Source of the DNA: Chlamydiia bacterium
Lineage (GTDB): Bacteria > Chlamydiota > Chlamydiia > Chlamydiales > Simkaniaceae
DNA: 64,000 nt
Assembly: GCA_022601645.1 (NCBI GenBank)
Contig: JAJACH010000001.1
Coordinates: 682,001-746,000, forward strand
Reading direction: 5' to 3'
The notes beneath the pieces were generated by a model. The model did not search any database. It saw only the letters and a program-made list of their open reading frames with translations, and was not told the origin of the DNA. Both the position numbers and the translations under genes were made by a program. Shown here one piece after another: positions 9,559 to 17,538 of the stretch; within the stretch, counting starts at the first letter, position 1, and each line of letters begins with the position of its first letter.

Positions 9559-10347
9559 TTAAGGGATGAGGAGGACGAGTCCAGCGCAGATGATGACAAC
9601 GCCGAAGATGCGTTTGAGTTGGTCACCTGAGAGGGTGTGAGCGGCTTTAACGCCCAGGGGGGCGGTGAGGGCGGCGGAGATGCCGAGCGCCAGGACCGCG
9701 GGGATCACGACAAAGCCCCACGCGTTCATGCCTGGATGGGTGGTGTCAAGCTTGCCAAAGAGTACGTAGGAAAGAGCTCCAATAAGAGCGACGAAAAAGG
9801 TAATGGCTGAGGAGGTGCCGATGGCTTGTTTCATTTTAAGGCGAAAGTAGCTTAGAAGTGGGACATTGAGGATGCCACCGCCGACGCCGACGAGTGATGA
9901 GATGGTTCCAACGATAAGACCGCAGAAAGAAAGAATGGGTTTGGAGGGGAGTCGGTGGTCTCCCGATTGGTGTTTTTTGTGAAGGACCATTTTCAGTCCA
10001 ACGGTGATGGCGTAGATGGCGAAGATAAGCTTAAGGACGTAAGCTGGAAGCACTGTTGCGATGAAGGCACCAAGGACACCACCAACTAAGACTCCTGGTA
10101 GAAGGCCGAAGAAGGCGTGTGTGTTGATGCCACCTCTTTTTTTGTGGGCGATGGCAGCTGAAAGGGTTGAGATAATCATACTACTTAGGGAGGTGGCGAT
10201 CGCGTATTTCATGAGGTTGTCGTAGGGGAGCCCCATTTTCAAGAAGAGATAATAGAGAGCGGGGGTGATGATCACGCCTCCCCCGATTCCTAGAAGTCCA
10301 GAGAGGTAACCTGCTACTGCGCCAATTAGAATCGTTACCCAGATCAT
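9559..10347 (-). CDS. TSUP/TauE-SafE family membrane permease
   Basis: 262 residues with about 8 transmembrane helices arranged as two repeats. Each repeat has the family hallmark GIGGGxxxxP: GLLGIGGGVIITPALYYL near residue 18 and SLVGVGGGILNVPLLSYF near residue 150. The family exports sulfite, sulfoacetate or other organosulfur anions, or takes up sulfur compounds; the substrate cannot be read here. Convergent with the peptidase gene, 3 nt apart. Confidence 0.88.
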   Translation of the reverse strand: MIWVTILIGAVAGYLSGLLGIGGGVIITPALYYLFLKMGLPYDNLMKYAIATSLSSMIISTLSAAIAHKKRGGINTHAFFGLLPGVLVGGVLGAFIATVLPAYVLKLIFAIYAITVGLKMVLHKKHQSGDHRLPSKPILSFCGLIVGTISSLVGVGGGILNVPLLSYFRLKMKQAIGTSSAITFFVALIGALSYVLFGKLDTTHPGMNAWGFVVIPAVLALGISAALTAPLGVKAAHTLSGDQLKRIFGVVIICAGLVLLIP

Positions 10348-10406
10348 GAATGTCCTTGTTTATTTAACAATTATTTGTAGGATAAGGGAAATGAGAGGGA
10401 ATTCCT

Positions 10407-10985
10407 ATGAAAAAGATTCTAATGGGTTTATTGGCTTTGCTTTGTGTTGGGTGTGGCAATAATGGGCAGCTCGACAGTTTATGCAAGGGTGCAACGGCAA
10501 AAGACTATGATCCGACGTTTCAAATTTGGTGTCCGGAGCAGGCGAGTAATGCGTATGTGCCGGTTGAATATGGCTGTATTCCTAGGGGGAAGGGGGTTTC
10601 CCCTCCAATTAAGTGGAGTGGTTTGCCAGAGGGTACGACCCATCTTAGGATTACTGTGGCTGATGCGACGTGTACGTATGAGTGCAATGGCTGTTGTAAG
10701 TTTCATCATTGGGTGCTGGATTTACCCATTGCTGAGTTAGAAGCGGGCAATGCAGCGTCACCAAGCGGTATTCGTAAAGGTGCGGCGGCTTTGAAGGAAA
10801 TGGCGAAATATACACTACCGAATTCGATGGGAAAAAAGGCGTATTTCCCTTGGTGTCCACCGTTGCATCAAACACATGCTTATATTTATCAGGCGATTGC
10901 ATACAAGTTGGAGGGTGGTCGCATTGAGGTGACTGGACGCTCTCAAAGCAAGCCTCTTTTATTTTCACTTCAAAGGAGAAAATAA
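10407..10985 (+). CDS. PEBP/YbhB-like lipoprotein with a Cys-rich insert
   Basis: 192 residues. The signal peptide ends in LLCVGC, a lipobox with an unusual Cys at -3. The fold is that of phosphatidylethanolamine-binding/Raf-kinase-inhibitor-like proteins: VSPPIKWSGLPEGTTHLRITVAD, then FHHWVLDLP, then HAYIYQAIAYKL. Between the ligand-site segments is TCTYECNGCCKFHH, a cluster of four Cys in ten residues absent from usual YbhB proteins. Its stop and the start of the MFS gene share one base (TAATG), so they are coupled. Function of bacterial PEBPs is poorly known. Confidence 0.82.
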   Translation: MKKILMGLLALLCVGCGNNGQLDSLCKGATAKDYDPTFQIWCPEQASNAYVPVEYGCIPRGKGVSPPIKWSGLPEGTTHLRITVADATCTYECNGCCKFHHWVLDLPIAELEAGNAASPSGIRKGAAALKEMAKYTLPNSMGKKAYFPWCPPLHQTHAYIYQAIAYKLEGGRIEVTGRSQSKPLLFSLQRRK

Positions 10986-12208
10986 TGATCAAAGGAGTGT
11001 CGATTAAAGGGATAGCTCCGGCTCTCCTTGCGATTATGATTGATAGCATGGGATTTACACTTGTGTACCCAATGCTGACCGCTATTTTTGCCTCAAAAGC
11101 TTTTTTACCTGCTGACACTGCCGTAGAACTTCGGAATTTTTATCTTGGACTTGGGTATTTGCTTTATCCTTTGGGAATGTTCTTTGGGGCGTCTTTTCTA
11201 GGGGATTTGTCTGATTTATGGGGCCGTAAGCGCGTACTTGTTATTTCCATCTTGGGTTTGTTTGTAAGTTACTTTTTGATGGGTTTTGGGGTGAGCTTTG
11301 CTTCGTTATTAGCCTTATTACTAGGCCGTTTTTTTTCTGGGCTTATGGCGGGAAGTCAGCCGATTGCGCAAGCTGCTATTGTTGACCAGAGTACGCCTGA
11401 GACGAAGGCTCTAAACATGAGTTTTATCACCTTTGCTCTAAGCATTGGGTTAACAGTTGGTCCATTGATTGGCTCGTTTGCTTCAGAGGTCAATTTAAGT
11501 TCTCCTTTCTATGTGGTGGGGTTTCTTTGTTTGGTGAACGTACTTTGGCTTTTGATCGGTTTTAAAGAGACGTACCGAGAGAGTACTGCGGGAAAGATTG
11601 ATTGGCTACGACCCGTGACAATTTTTATTGATGTGGCAAAGCACCCAGGGGTCTCGTACCTTTGTTTGGCATTTTTATTAATGCAGGTTGGATTTGGAAT
11701 ATATTTGCCGTTTTGTTCGGTCTTTTTGCAAAAATATTTCGATTATCATGTCTTTGGTTTAGGGCTGTTTATGGCATGGGTAGGGTTGATTTTCACCCTG
11801 TCATTAGTCTTTGTCACAAGGCTTTTATTTAAGCGCCATAAAGTCTACAACTTAGTGACGATATTTCTCTTTCTAACGGCTGTTGGCTTAATTGGCTCGA
11901 GTTTCGCCTCTATAGAGTGGGTGTTCTGGGCGTTCGCAATTCCAATAGCTGGAGGGGACATTCTAGCTTATACGACGATGTTAACTTGTTTTTCTGATGA
12001 GGCTCATGAGTCTAAGCAAGGTTGGGCTATGGGGGTTGCAAGCGCTGTGATAGCGGTTTCCTGGACTATCAGCGGTCTGTTCGCCAACCTCTTGCCGCTC
12101 TTAGGAGTGGAAGGGATTTTGTTTGTTGGGGGCTTATTTATGCTTGCGAGTGCCCTTATGATGACACGTTACTCGGTAAAGCGGCGTCGGCAGCAAGCTG
12201 AGTCCTAA
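10985..12208 (+). CDS. MFS transporter (DHA1-type, TetA-like)
   Basis: 407 residues, about 12 transmembrane helices. MFS motif A is seen as LGDLSDLWGRKRVL after helix 2, and the helix-5 antiporter-like stretch is IGLTVGPLIGSFAS. These suggest a proton-coupled drug or metabolite exporter; the substrate is unknown. Translationally coupled to the PEBP lipoprotein. The last 53 nt overlap the convergent gene on the minus strand. Confidence 0.85.
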   Translation: MIKGVSIKGIAPALLAIMIDSMGFTLVYPMLTAIFASKAFLPADTAVELRNFYLGLGYLLYPLGMFFGASFLGDLSDLWGRKRVLVISILGLFVSYFLMGFGVSFASLLALLLGRFFSGLMAGSQPIAQAAIVDQSTPETKALNMSFITFALSIGLTVGPLIGSFASEVNLSSPFYVVGFLCLVNVLWLLIGFKETYRESTAGKIDWLRPVTIFIDVAKHPGVSYLCLAFLLMQVGFGIYLPFCSVFLQKYFDYHVFGLGLFMAWVGLIFTLSLVFVTRLLFKRHKVYNLVTIFLFLTAVGLIGSSFASIEWVFWAFAIPIAGGDILAYTTMLTCFSDEAHESKQGWAMGVASAVIAVSWTISGLFANLLPLLGVEGILFVGGLFMLASALMMTRYSVKRRRQQAES

Positions 12209-12995
12209 TTTCAGCCGCTCTTCTTCGGTATTCGTCGAGGTCAACATTAATCATAATGGGGTGATCTTCGGTGTGAGGAGAGCTACCGAACTGGCTTTGT
12301 TGCTCGTTGTCTCTTCTGTAGACAAGGTAGTCGTATAGATGAAAGAGCAAGCTGATAAAGGAATTAACAGGGGCGCTTTCCACTTGAAAACGTGTGTCAT
12401 CATCATCCGTTGATTTCCAAAAGAGAAGTTCGTTAAAGACGCGTCCTGAAAAACCGTGGCAATGTCCTTCATGGTAGCGATGTGAAGAATAGCGCTCGTA
12501 TGCTCCCGGAATTTGACTCCACTTATTTGCGAAAAACCCATCATCACCTTGTAGGTGAACGTTCGCTCCAGCTAAGATGTGGTGGAACTTTGGGTGTAAT
12601 TCTGAAAGGGCTAGAAAATCGACAATAAAGTCATACGATCCTTCGTTAAGATCGCCTGAGAGGAGGTGGATCAAATGACCTGTTAGGCCGTCGATCAGTT
12701 CTTCATGGGGGACTTGGTGGGCGACATGTGCTCGGAGGAGAGCTTCGGCCTGAGCGCGATGGGGATTGTCACTCTGACAAGTTATAACTTTTATTACCCA
12801 TTGAACAGCTGAAAGAAGCCAAATCACTGGCGTCGCTACAAGGGTAACTGCTCCAAAAGTGACTCGGTAGGCTAAAGATGGTGGTTCTGCTTGGGTCCGA
12901 TAGATGGGCATGGGGATGACAGCGACATTCTCAGAGAATGTTACAGACCTTGTCGATACTGGAGAGGCTGGAGGACTAAGTGCTGGTACTGCCAT
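12156..12995 (-). CDS. Hypothetical protein with one hydrophobic segment, 279 aa
   Basis: Unrecognised. I use the ATG at 12995 rather than an in-frame TTG 6 nt upstream. The -10-like TATAAT (minus strand, 13003-13008) lies just 7 nt before this ATG, so the message may be leaderless. The N-terminus is Pro/Ser-rich. Residues about 42-72 (AYRVTFGAVTLVATPVIWLLSAVQWVIKVI) form a long hydrophobic stretch that could be a hairpin, as in inclusion-membrane proteins. The rest is soluble and His/Asp-rich, and the tail is acidic. Convergent overlap of 53 nt with the MFS gene. Candidate secreted protein by inference. Confidence 0.55.
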   Translation of the reverse strand: MAVPALSPPASPVSTRSVTFSENVAVIPMPIYRTQAEPPSLAYRVTFGAVTLVATPVIWLLSAVQWVIKVITCQSDNPHRAQAEALLRAHVAHQVPHEELIDGLTGHLIHLLSGDLNEGSYDFIVDFLALSELHPKFHHILAGANVHLQGDDGFFANKWSQIPGAYERYSSHRYHEGHCHGFSGRVFNELLFWKSTDDDDTRFQVESAPVNSFISLLFHLYDYLVYRRDNEQQSQFGSSPHTEDHPIMINVDLDEYRRRAAEIRTQLAADAALPSNVSS

Positions 12996-13100
12996 ACCCA
13001 ATATTATACCAAAAAAGGGGGGCGGCCGTCTATTGGTAGACTTTATTTCAACGTCTGATAATAATTCTTATGTATAATTCAGACTTGGGTCAAAAATCAC

Positions 13101-13508
13101 CTACGTAGGAGTGCGCACCATTGACCTTGTATAAACCGCTATATTCAAACGTATCAAATCAGCTCGATTTTGCTTTGTCATGACACCAGTGTCGAACCAG
13201 TCCTTAAGATCGAGATAACAATTCACTTGCTCGGCACTCAAACAACCATGCACAAAACCATACACCGCAACCTCTGTCAATGCCCCTTTGAAGTTCCCTT
13301 TGGAAAATTGCTTAACTAGCTCTGTAAGCGGTCTTGCATTAGGCACAAGAGCGTCTATCTCCCTTTCACCAATGACTTTGGTCAGCTTACTTGTTTTATG
13401 CGCTATATGAAGTGCCGGCTCAGGCAAAGAACCAGCAATGGGTGTTTGACATACTATTTTTGTGAGATGCCACTCTTGAGACTGTTCTGATGAGACCCTA
13501 TCTGTCAT
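13101..13508 (-). CDS. Hypothetical protein, 135 aa
   Basis: Unrecognised soluble protein without signal peptide or membrane helix. A central region (KLTKVIGEREIDALVPN, then PLTELVKQFSKGNFKGAL) looks helical, followed by VHGCLSAEQVNCYLDLKDWF. It lies in a block of orphan and RING-like genes on the same strand. The start is the ATG at 13508. The roughly 100-nt gap downstream holds two short inverted repeats (GTCTA/TAGAC, GTCTGA/TCAGAC) without a U-tract. Confidence 0.5.
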   Translation of the reverse strand: MTDRVSSEQSQEWHLTKIVCQTPIAGSLPEPALHIAHKTSKLTKVIGEREIDALVPNARPLTELVKQFSKGNFKGALTEVAVYGFVHGCLSAEQVNCYLDLKDWFDTGVMTKQNRADLIRLNIAVYTRSMVRTPT

Positions 13509-13548
13509 GGCGAGCAGTATAGGGTCCTAAAAGATAAACTAACAGCTT

Positions 13549-14100
13549 TTAAGCGCTCTGTACTCTGGCAGACGTAGCAAAATCTACTTCTGGTAAGACA
13601 TAAGAACTTATAGTTCTAGAAGCTTGAAGGATGAGCATTAAGAGCATTAACACTACAGTTTTCAGTAAATTCTCTGACCGTCTCGCTGGGCCGCTTGAGC
13701 GTTCTACCGGGGAGAGATCTTCAGCAAATATCCATGCATCGTCAGACTCATCACTGCTTAAGCTATACGTATCATCAAATTCTGAATCACTATCGGTGAC
13801 GCTATAGCCCTCAACTAATTCGGGATCACCCCAGTAGTCTAAGCCATATTCAACCTGATTCGAAGCAGCTCCAGGAGAAACGTTTAATTGCTCTGCTGCA
13901 AATGGCGCTCTGCATGTGGGGCAACGAGGATCTCTACGTGCCCATTCAGTTAAGTTTGCGGTCCGAAAGATGTGTTTGCAAGCAAGTTGAGTAACCTGAT
14001 CATTAGCCAGAAAGTCTTCTTGATCAATGACGCACATTGTATCAAGAGTCTCATTGGGACCTGCCACTAAGTCTTTATATAAACCTGTCGTTACTGCCAT
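13549..14100 (-). CDS. RING-like (half-RING) tail-anchored protein, 183 aa
   Basis: Third and most diverged of three tandem RING-like genes. Residues 23-63 read CVIDQEDF, then ACKHIF, then EWARRDPRCPTCRAPF. The ligands C41, H43, C60 and C63 (zinc site 2 of a RING) are present, but C2 is Asp26 and the C5/C6 positions are not Cys/His. An acidic, Ser-rich stretch (about 92-130) follows, then a hydrophobic segment near 145-160 (LLKTVVLMLLMLILQ). Predicted membrane-anchored E3-ligase-like effector; activity is inference. 17 nt separate it from the upstream RING-like gene. Confidence 0.7.
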   Translation of the reverse strand: MAVTTGLYKDLVAGPNETLDTMCVIDQEDFLANDQVTQLACKHIFRTANLTEWARRDPRCPTCRAPFAAEQLNVSPGAASNQVEYGLDYWGDPELVEGYSVTDSDSEFDDTYSLSSDESDDAWIFAEDLSPVERSSGPARRSENLLKTVVLMLLMLILQASRTISSYVLPEVDFATSARVQSA

Positions 14101-14117
14101 CTAAATACGTCCTTACC

Positions 14118-14591
14118 TTAATGAGCGTGGGATAGCTCGCGATGTTGCCAGCTATGTCTTGCATTTTCATTCGAGTAGTTGTCACTGATACAAGACAAGA
14201 CAAAGACCGCAACAACGAGAATGACCAATAAAACAATCGCCTCAAACGTATCATCGTCAACGCTGTTCAATCTAGCAACAGCAGGCATCATCATACTATC
14301 AGCTGGTAGACCGTAGTATTCTGGTGGATGTGTCACGCGGTTTGGCTGGCTGCCAGCTGTCACATTAAGTTCAGTTCTAGCCTGAGTTAGGTCAACAGCA
14401 TGGCGACATATTGGACAACTTGCGTCGCGCGTAACCCACTCTCTAATCGCCTCTTCCTCAAAAATATGCTTACATGCAAGCTCAACAACTCTAGTTGTTG
14501 CTTCAAAATCATTCATGGTAATTGCACATTCATTATTCATGGGATTAGTGATTTCCCCAAAATTACAAACTCTTATTCCAACTCCTGACAT
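14118..14591 (-). CDS. RING-like (half-RING) tail-anchored protein, 157 aa
   Basis: Start at the ATG at 14591 with GAGAGG 8 nt upstream; an in-frame GTG 15 nt further out coincides with that Shine-Dalgarno sequence. The module is C22-AIT, then AC40-K-H42-IFEEEAI-EW, then C59-P-I-C62-R. RING ligands 3, 4, 7 and 8 are kept while 2, 5 and 6 are lost, as in SP-RING/NSE2 domains that bind a single zinc. Residues 116-136 form a transmembrane helix, leaving about 20 residues beyond it. Near-identical in the first 70 residues and upstream DNA to the next gene, so a recent tandem duplicate. Confidence 0.75.
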   Translation of the reverse strand: MSGVGIRVCNFGEITNPMNNECAITMNDFEATTRVVELACKHIFEEEAIREWVTRDASCPICRHAVDLTQARTELNVTAGSQPNRVTHPPEYYGLPADSMMMPAVARLNSVDDDTFEAIVLLVILVVAVFVLSCISDNYSNENARHSWQHRELSHAH

Positions 14592-14766
14592 CTTAATACC
14601 TCTCACTTGTTTGTTGTTTTAAGTCAAAAGCATGCCAATAAATCTCATATAAAGCAAGGGTTAAGGCATTAAATGTCTGTAATTGAACACACTAACAATA
14701 CAAAACACTCTCCCGCAAGGCCTAGTACGTTGTTCAATCTAACAACTACAAGCAAGCTGCGTTAGT

Positions 14767-15087
14767 TTAAATAAAAACCAATGCGACAATAATATTAATC
14801 ACGAGTATTATCGACAGTATTATATTCCAATAGCCACAACTATTTGATCTATCTCCCAAATGAAGTTGAGTGCGAATTTGGGTTAAGTCAACAGCGCGGC
14901 GACATGTCGGGCAAGTAGCATCGCGCTGGACCCACGTTGTAATCGCTTCTTCCTCAAAAATGTGCTTACATGCAAGCTCGACAACACTAGTCGTTGTTTC
15001 AAAATCATTCATGGTAATTGCACATTCATTATTTAAGGGGGTAGAAATTTCCCCAAAATTGCAAACCCTTATACTCACATCTGCCAT
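14767..15087 (-). CDS. RING-like (half-RING) tail-anchored protein, 106 aa
   Basis: Smallest of the trio. C22-AIT, C40-K-H42-IFEEEAITTW and C59-P-T-C62-R give one complete zinc site; Thr25, Glu45 and Ala48 replace the other RING ligands. A linker of about 25 residues leads to a hydrophobic C-terminus (NIILSIILVINIIVALVFI, 88-106) that ends the protein, the layout of a tail-anchored protein with the RING-like module in the cytosol. The DNA before the ATG (AGGTATTA) matches that of the neighbouring copy. Likely an E3-like effector or an adaptor; no ubiquitin-ligase test is possible here. Confidence 0.75.
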   Translation of the reverse strand: MADVSIRVCNFGEISTPLNNECAITMNDFETTTSVVELACKHIFEEEAITTWVQRDATCPTCRRAVDLTQIRTQLHLGDRSNSCGYWNIILSIILVINIIVALVFI

Positions 15088-15244
15088 GTTGTAATACCTA
15101 AATTGCTTGTTTTATTAATTTGCAATTATACCCACTCATTACATATGCAACAAGTATTAAATCTACTGCATTATTAATATAAAATACGATCTTCCAACCC
15201 CTGACTCCCCTGCCTGGAAAACATCTCACTTAAATTAAAAATAT

Positions 15245-17500
15245 TTATTCATCAGGATTATGAACGAAAATATCTTGTCTTGGGTAAGGAATTTCAATCT
15301 GTTGATCTTTGAAGATCCGGTCGATTTCAAATTTTACTTGGTTTGCGTAATCTCTTAAATTAATCATCTTATCTGTATAAATAAAGAGTTTGAAATCTAG
15401 ACCATAATCACCAAAACCATCAAACAGGACTAGAGGATCATAACGTTTTGAGGCTAAATCTGGCACTGAAGCACAACTTAAGAGTAATTCATGTACAAGT
15501 TTTGGGTCTGTTCCGTAAGCTACTGACACTAAAATTACAGCTCTTCTAGCGGAGTTTTCATGCGTCCAATTCTTAAGAACGTTATTGATCATATGAGTAT
15601 TCGGGATAAATACCGTACAAAGCTCTGGAGTGCGCATTTCAGTGGCGCGAACAGAGATTTTCGTTACGGTACTTGGGCCTTCAGGAAGGTCTACGACGTC
15701 CCCTATACGAATAGGCCTTTCTATCAGCATGATGATTCCCGAGACAAAATTGGTCACAATCGGCTGAAAACCAAGGCCTATTCCAACAGATAACCCTCCG
15801 ATTACATAGAGCAGGCTTTTGAATTGGAGCCCGAGGATGTTTAACGAGATAATCAAAGAGATAAACACACCAATATAACCTGCTGCAATTTTTAGAGCAT
15901 GCTGTAGTCCTCTATCAAAATTGGTAAAGGGAAAGACTTTAGTCTCAAAGAACTTCTGTAAATAACGCGTTGCAGTAAACAGAACTAAGAATGTCACAAC
16001 CGCTAAGAAGAAGTTGACGAGAGAAAACTCATAACTACCGATTGTGACTCCAAAGATCACAAGTTTTGCATAGTCTAGTAAAACATCGCCATTCATCCCC
16101 CAGATAAGAAGTAAGGCTACAACTCCGATAAAAAGGAGAATAAAGCCAACTAAGAACCGGCCCCAGTACTGTAGAATTTCTTCACCGCGAGTGCTTAATG
16201 TAAAGACCTTGGAAACGCGAGAGGTGTCTTCTCGAAAAAGAGAGGCAATCCCTTTTGAAAGGATATAATATATACCTGTCAAGATTAGGCAGGTTATAAT
16301 GGTAGAGATTAACCCATAAAGTAAATGGTCAGCTAACGCCGCTAATCCAACTAGAACCAAGACGGGATTAAGGTACAATAAAAAACGCGAAACATGCCGA
16401 AACAGGCTCCACATGTAAGATTTCTTCCAATATTTAGCATGTAAAACAGTGTAACCACTAAGAGCTATGAGAAGGTAAATTGGAAATCGAACTGTCTGAG
16501 CCAAATCCTCTGTAAAAAACGTATATCTAACCATTAAGTCTAGCCACATTAGGACTAAAGCTAATATGAGAAGACGGCCTAATGCATAATGGAGTTTTTT
16601 TGATAGCACATCTCCAAATGGCGTAATACGGCATTTGGAGCACTTAGGGCGCAATAACGCTTTTAACGACCCAAAGCAAAAGGAAGAAAAAGCCACAATC
16701 GATAACGTTACCGTTAGCATAGGGTGTTTTTTTGGCCCAATGCCCATAAAGTACAACGCAACACCAAGAAGCCCTACAGTCACAAAGGGAAGCACACCTT
16801 TACGTAAAAGAGTATACACAATGTGGATGTGTGTTTTTGTGTGAGTTTTCTTCTTGAGAAGGCGTCTTACATACCAATGTAGGAAGACTTGAATTAAAAG
16901 GAACAGGATTAAAACAACATAACCTTGAAATGTTTTGAAAGCCTCTTTTAATGGGGTGTAAACAGAGGAAATCGCTGCATTGGATGTTTTTGTTGCTTTA
17001 TTCAGCGAATCATACGCACTTAGCCAAGTGCTTTTTTTGTAGACTGGAGACAACTTATGGAATAACCGTTCAGTTTCAAGGTCAACTAACTTTGAATTAA
17101 CAGCCTTTAAAGCACGTTCAGCGCCTAACTGAAGTGAGATGACCTGAGTGATTAAGACTTTGAGACCTTCAAGTTCCTTTTCTAAGGACGTGATTTCAGT
17201 GTGCAGTTCTCCAGATTTAGTATTTCCCTCATTTGCAGCCAAAAGCTGATCTAATAATTGCTGGTTCTCATCTAAAAGAGCATTGAGATCTTTTTTTAGA
17301 TCTCTTGCTTGATCATAGATTTCCACAACATCGTCATGGTATTGCTCAACGACTTCGCGACCTAAGTCTTGTTGACGTCGTAGATTGAAGTTGATATCAA
17401 CTAACTTCCTGTTCATTTGACTGACTTCGCTCGCAGGTGTTGGAGCTTGGTTCCCAAAGATAAAACTACAAATTAGAAGAAATGAGAGAAAAAATTTCAT
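15245..17500 (-). CDS. MscS-family mechanosensitive channel with coiled-coil N-terminus
   Basis: 751 residues: signal peptide (1-20), periplasmic coiled coil (about 25-150), multiple transmembrane helices (about 190-540) and a C-terminal MscS core (pore-lining GGLSVGIGLGFQPIVTNFVSG, then ERPIRIGDVVDLPEG, then the beta domain VFIPNTHMINNVLKNWTH). The architecture resembles MscK/MscM-type large channels that release solutes on hypo-osmotic shock. It is followed downstream by the RING-like genes and preceded by a paralogue, 38 nt away. Confidence 0.9.
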   Translation of the reverse strand: MKFFLSFLLICSFIFGNQAPTPASEVSQMNRKLVDINFNLRRQQDLGREVVEQYHDDVVEIYDQARDLKKDLNALLDENQQLLDQLLAANEGNTKSGELHTEITSLEKELEGLKVLITQVISLQLGAERALKAVNSKLVDLETERLFHKLSPVYKKSTWLSAYDSLNKATKTSNAAISSVYTPLKEAFKTFQGYVVLILFLLIQVFLHWYVRRLLKKKTHTKTHIHIVYTLLRKGVLPFVTVGLLGVALYFMGIGPKKHPMLTVTLSIVAFSSFCFGSLKALLRPKCSKCRITPFGDVLSKKLHYALGRLLILALVLMWLDLMVRYTFFTEDLAQTVRFPIYLLIALSGYTVLHAKYWKKSYMWSLFRHVSRFLLYLNPVLVLVGLAALADHLLYGLISTIITCLILTGIYYILSKGIASLFREDTSRVSKVFTLSTRGEEILQYWGRFLVGFILLFIGVVALLLIWGMNGDVLLDYAKLVIFGVTIGSYEFSLVNFFLAVVTFLVLFTATRYLQKFFETKVFPFTNFDRGLQHALKIAAGYIGVFISLIISLNILGLQFKSLLYVIGGLSVGIGLGFQPIVTNFVSGIIMLIERPIRIGDVVDLPEGPSTVTKISVRATEMRTPELCTVFIPNTHMINNVLKNWTHENSARRAVILVSVAYGTDPKLVHELLLSCASVPDLASKRYDPLVLFDGFGDYGLDFKLFIYTDKMINLRDYANQVKFEIDRIFKDQQIEIPYPRQDIFVHNPDE

Positions 17501-17538
17501 GCTAAGGGTTCATAGCAGAAAAAGTGAATGCAATCAAC

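Noticed and set aside
13011-13070. Short inverted repeat GTCTA/TAGAC near a T-run as an intrinsic terminator
   Set aside because: The stem is only 5 bp and the T-run is separated from it by more than 10 nt of G/C-rich sequence.
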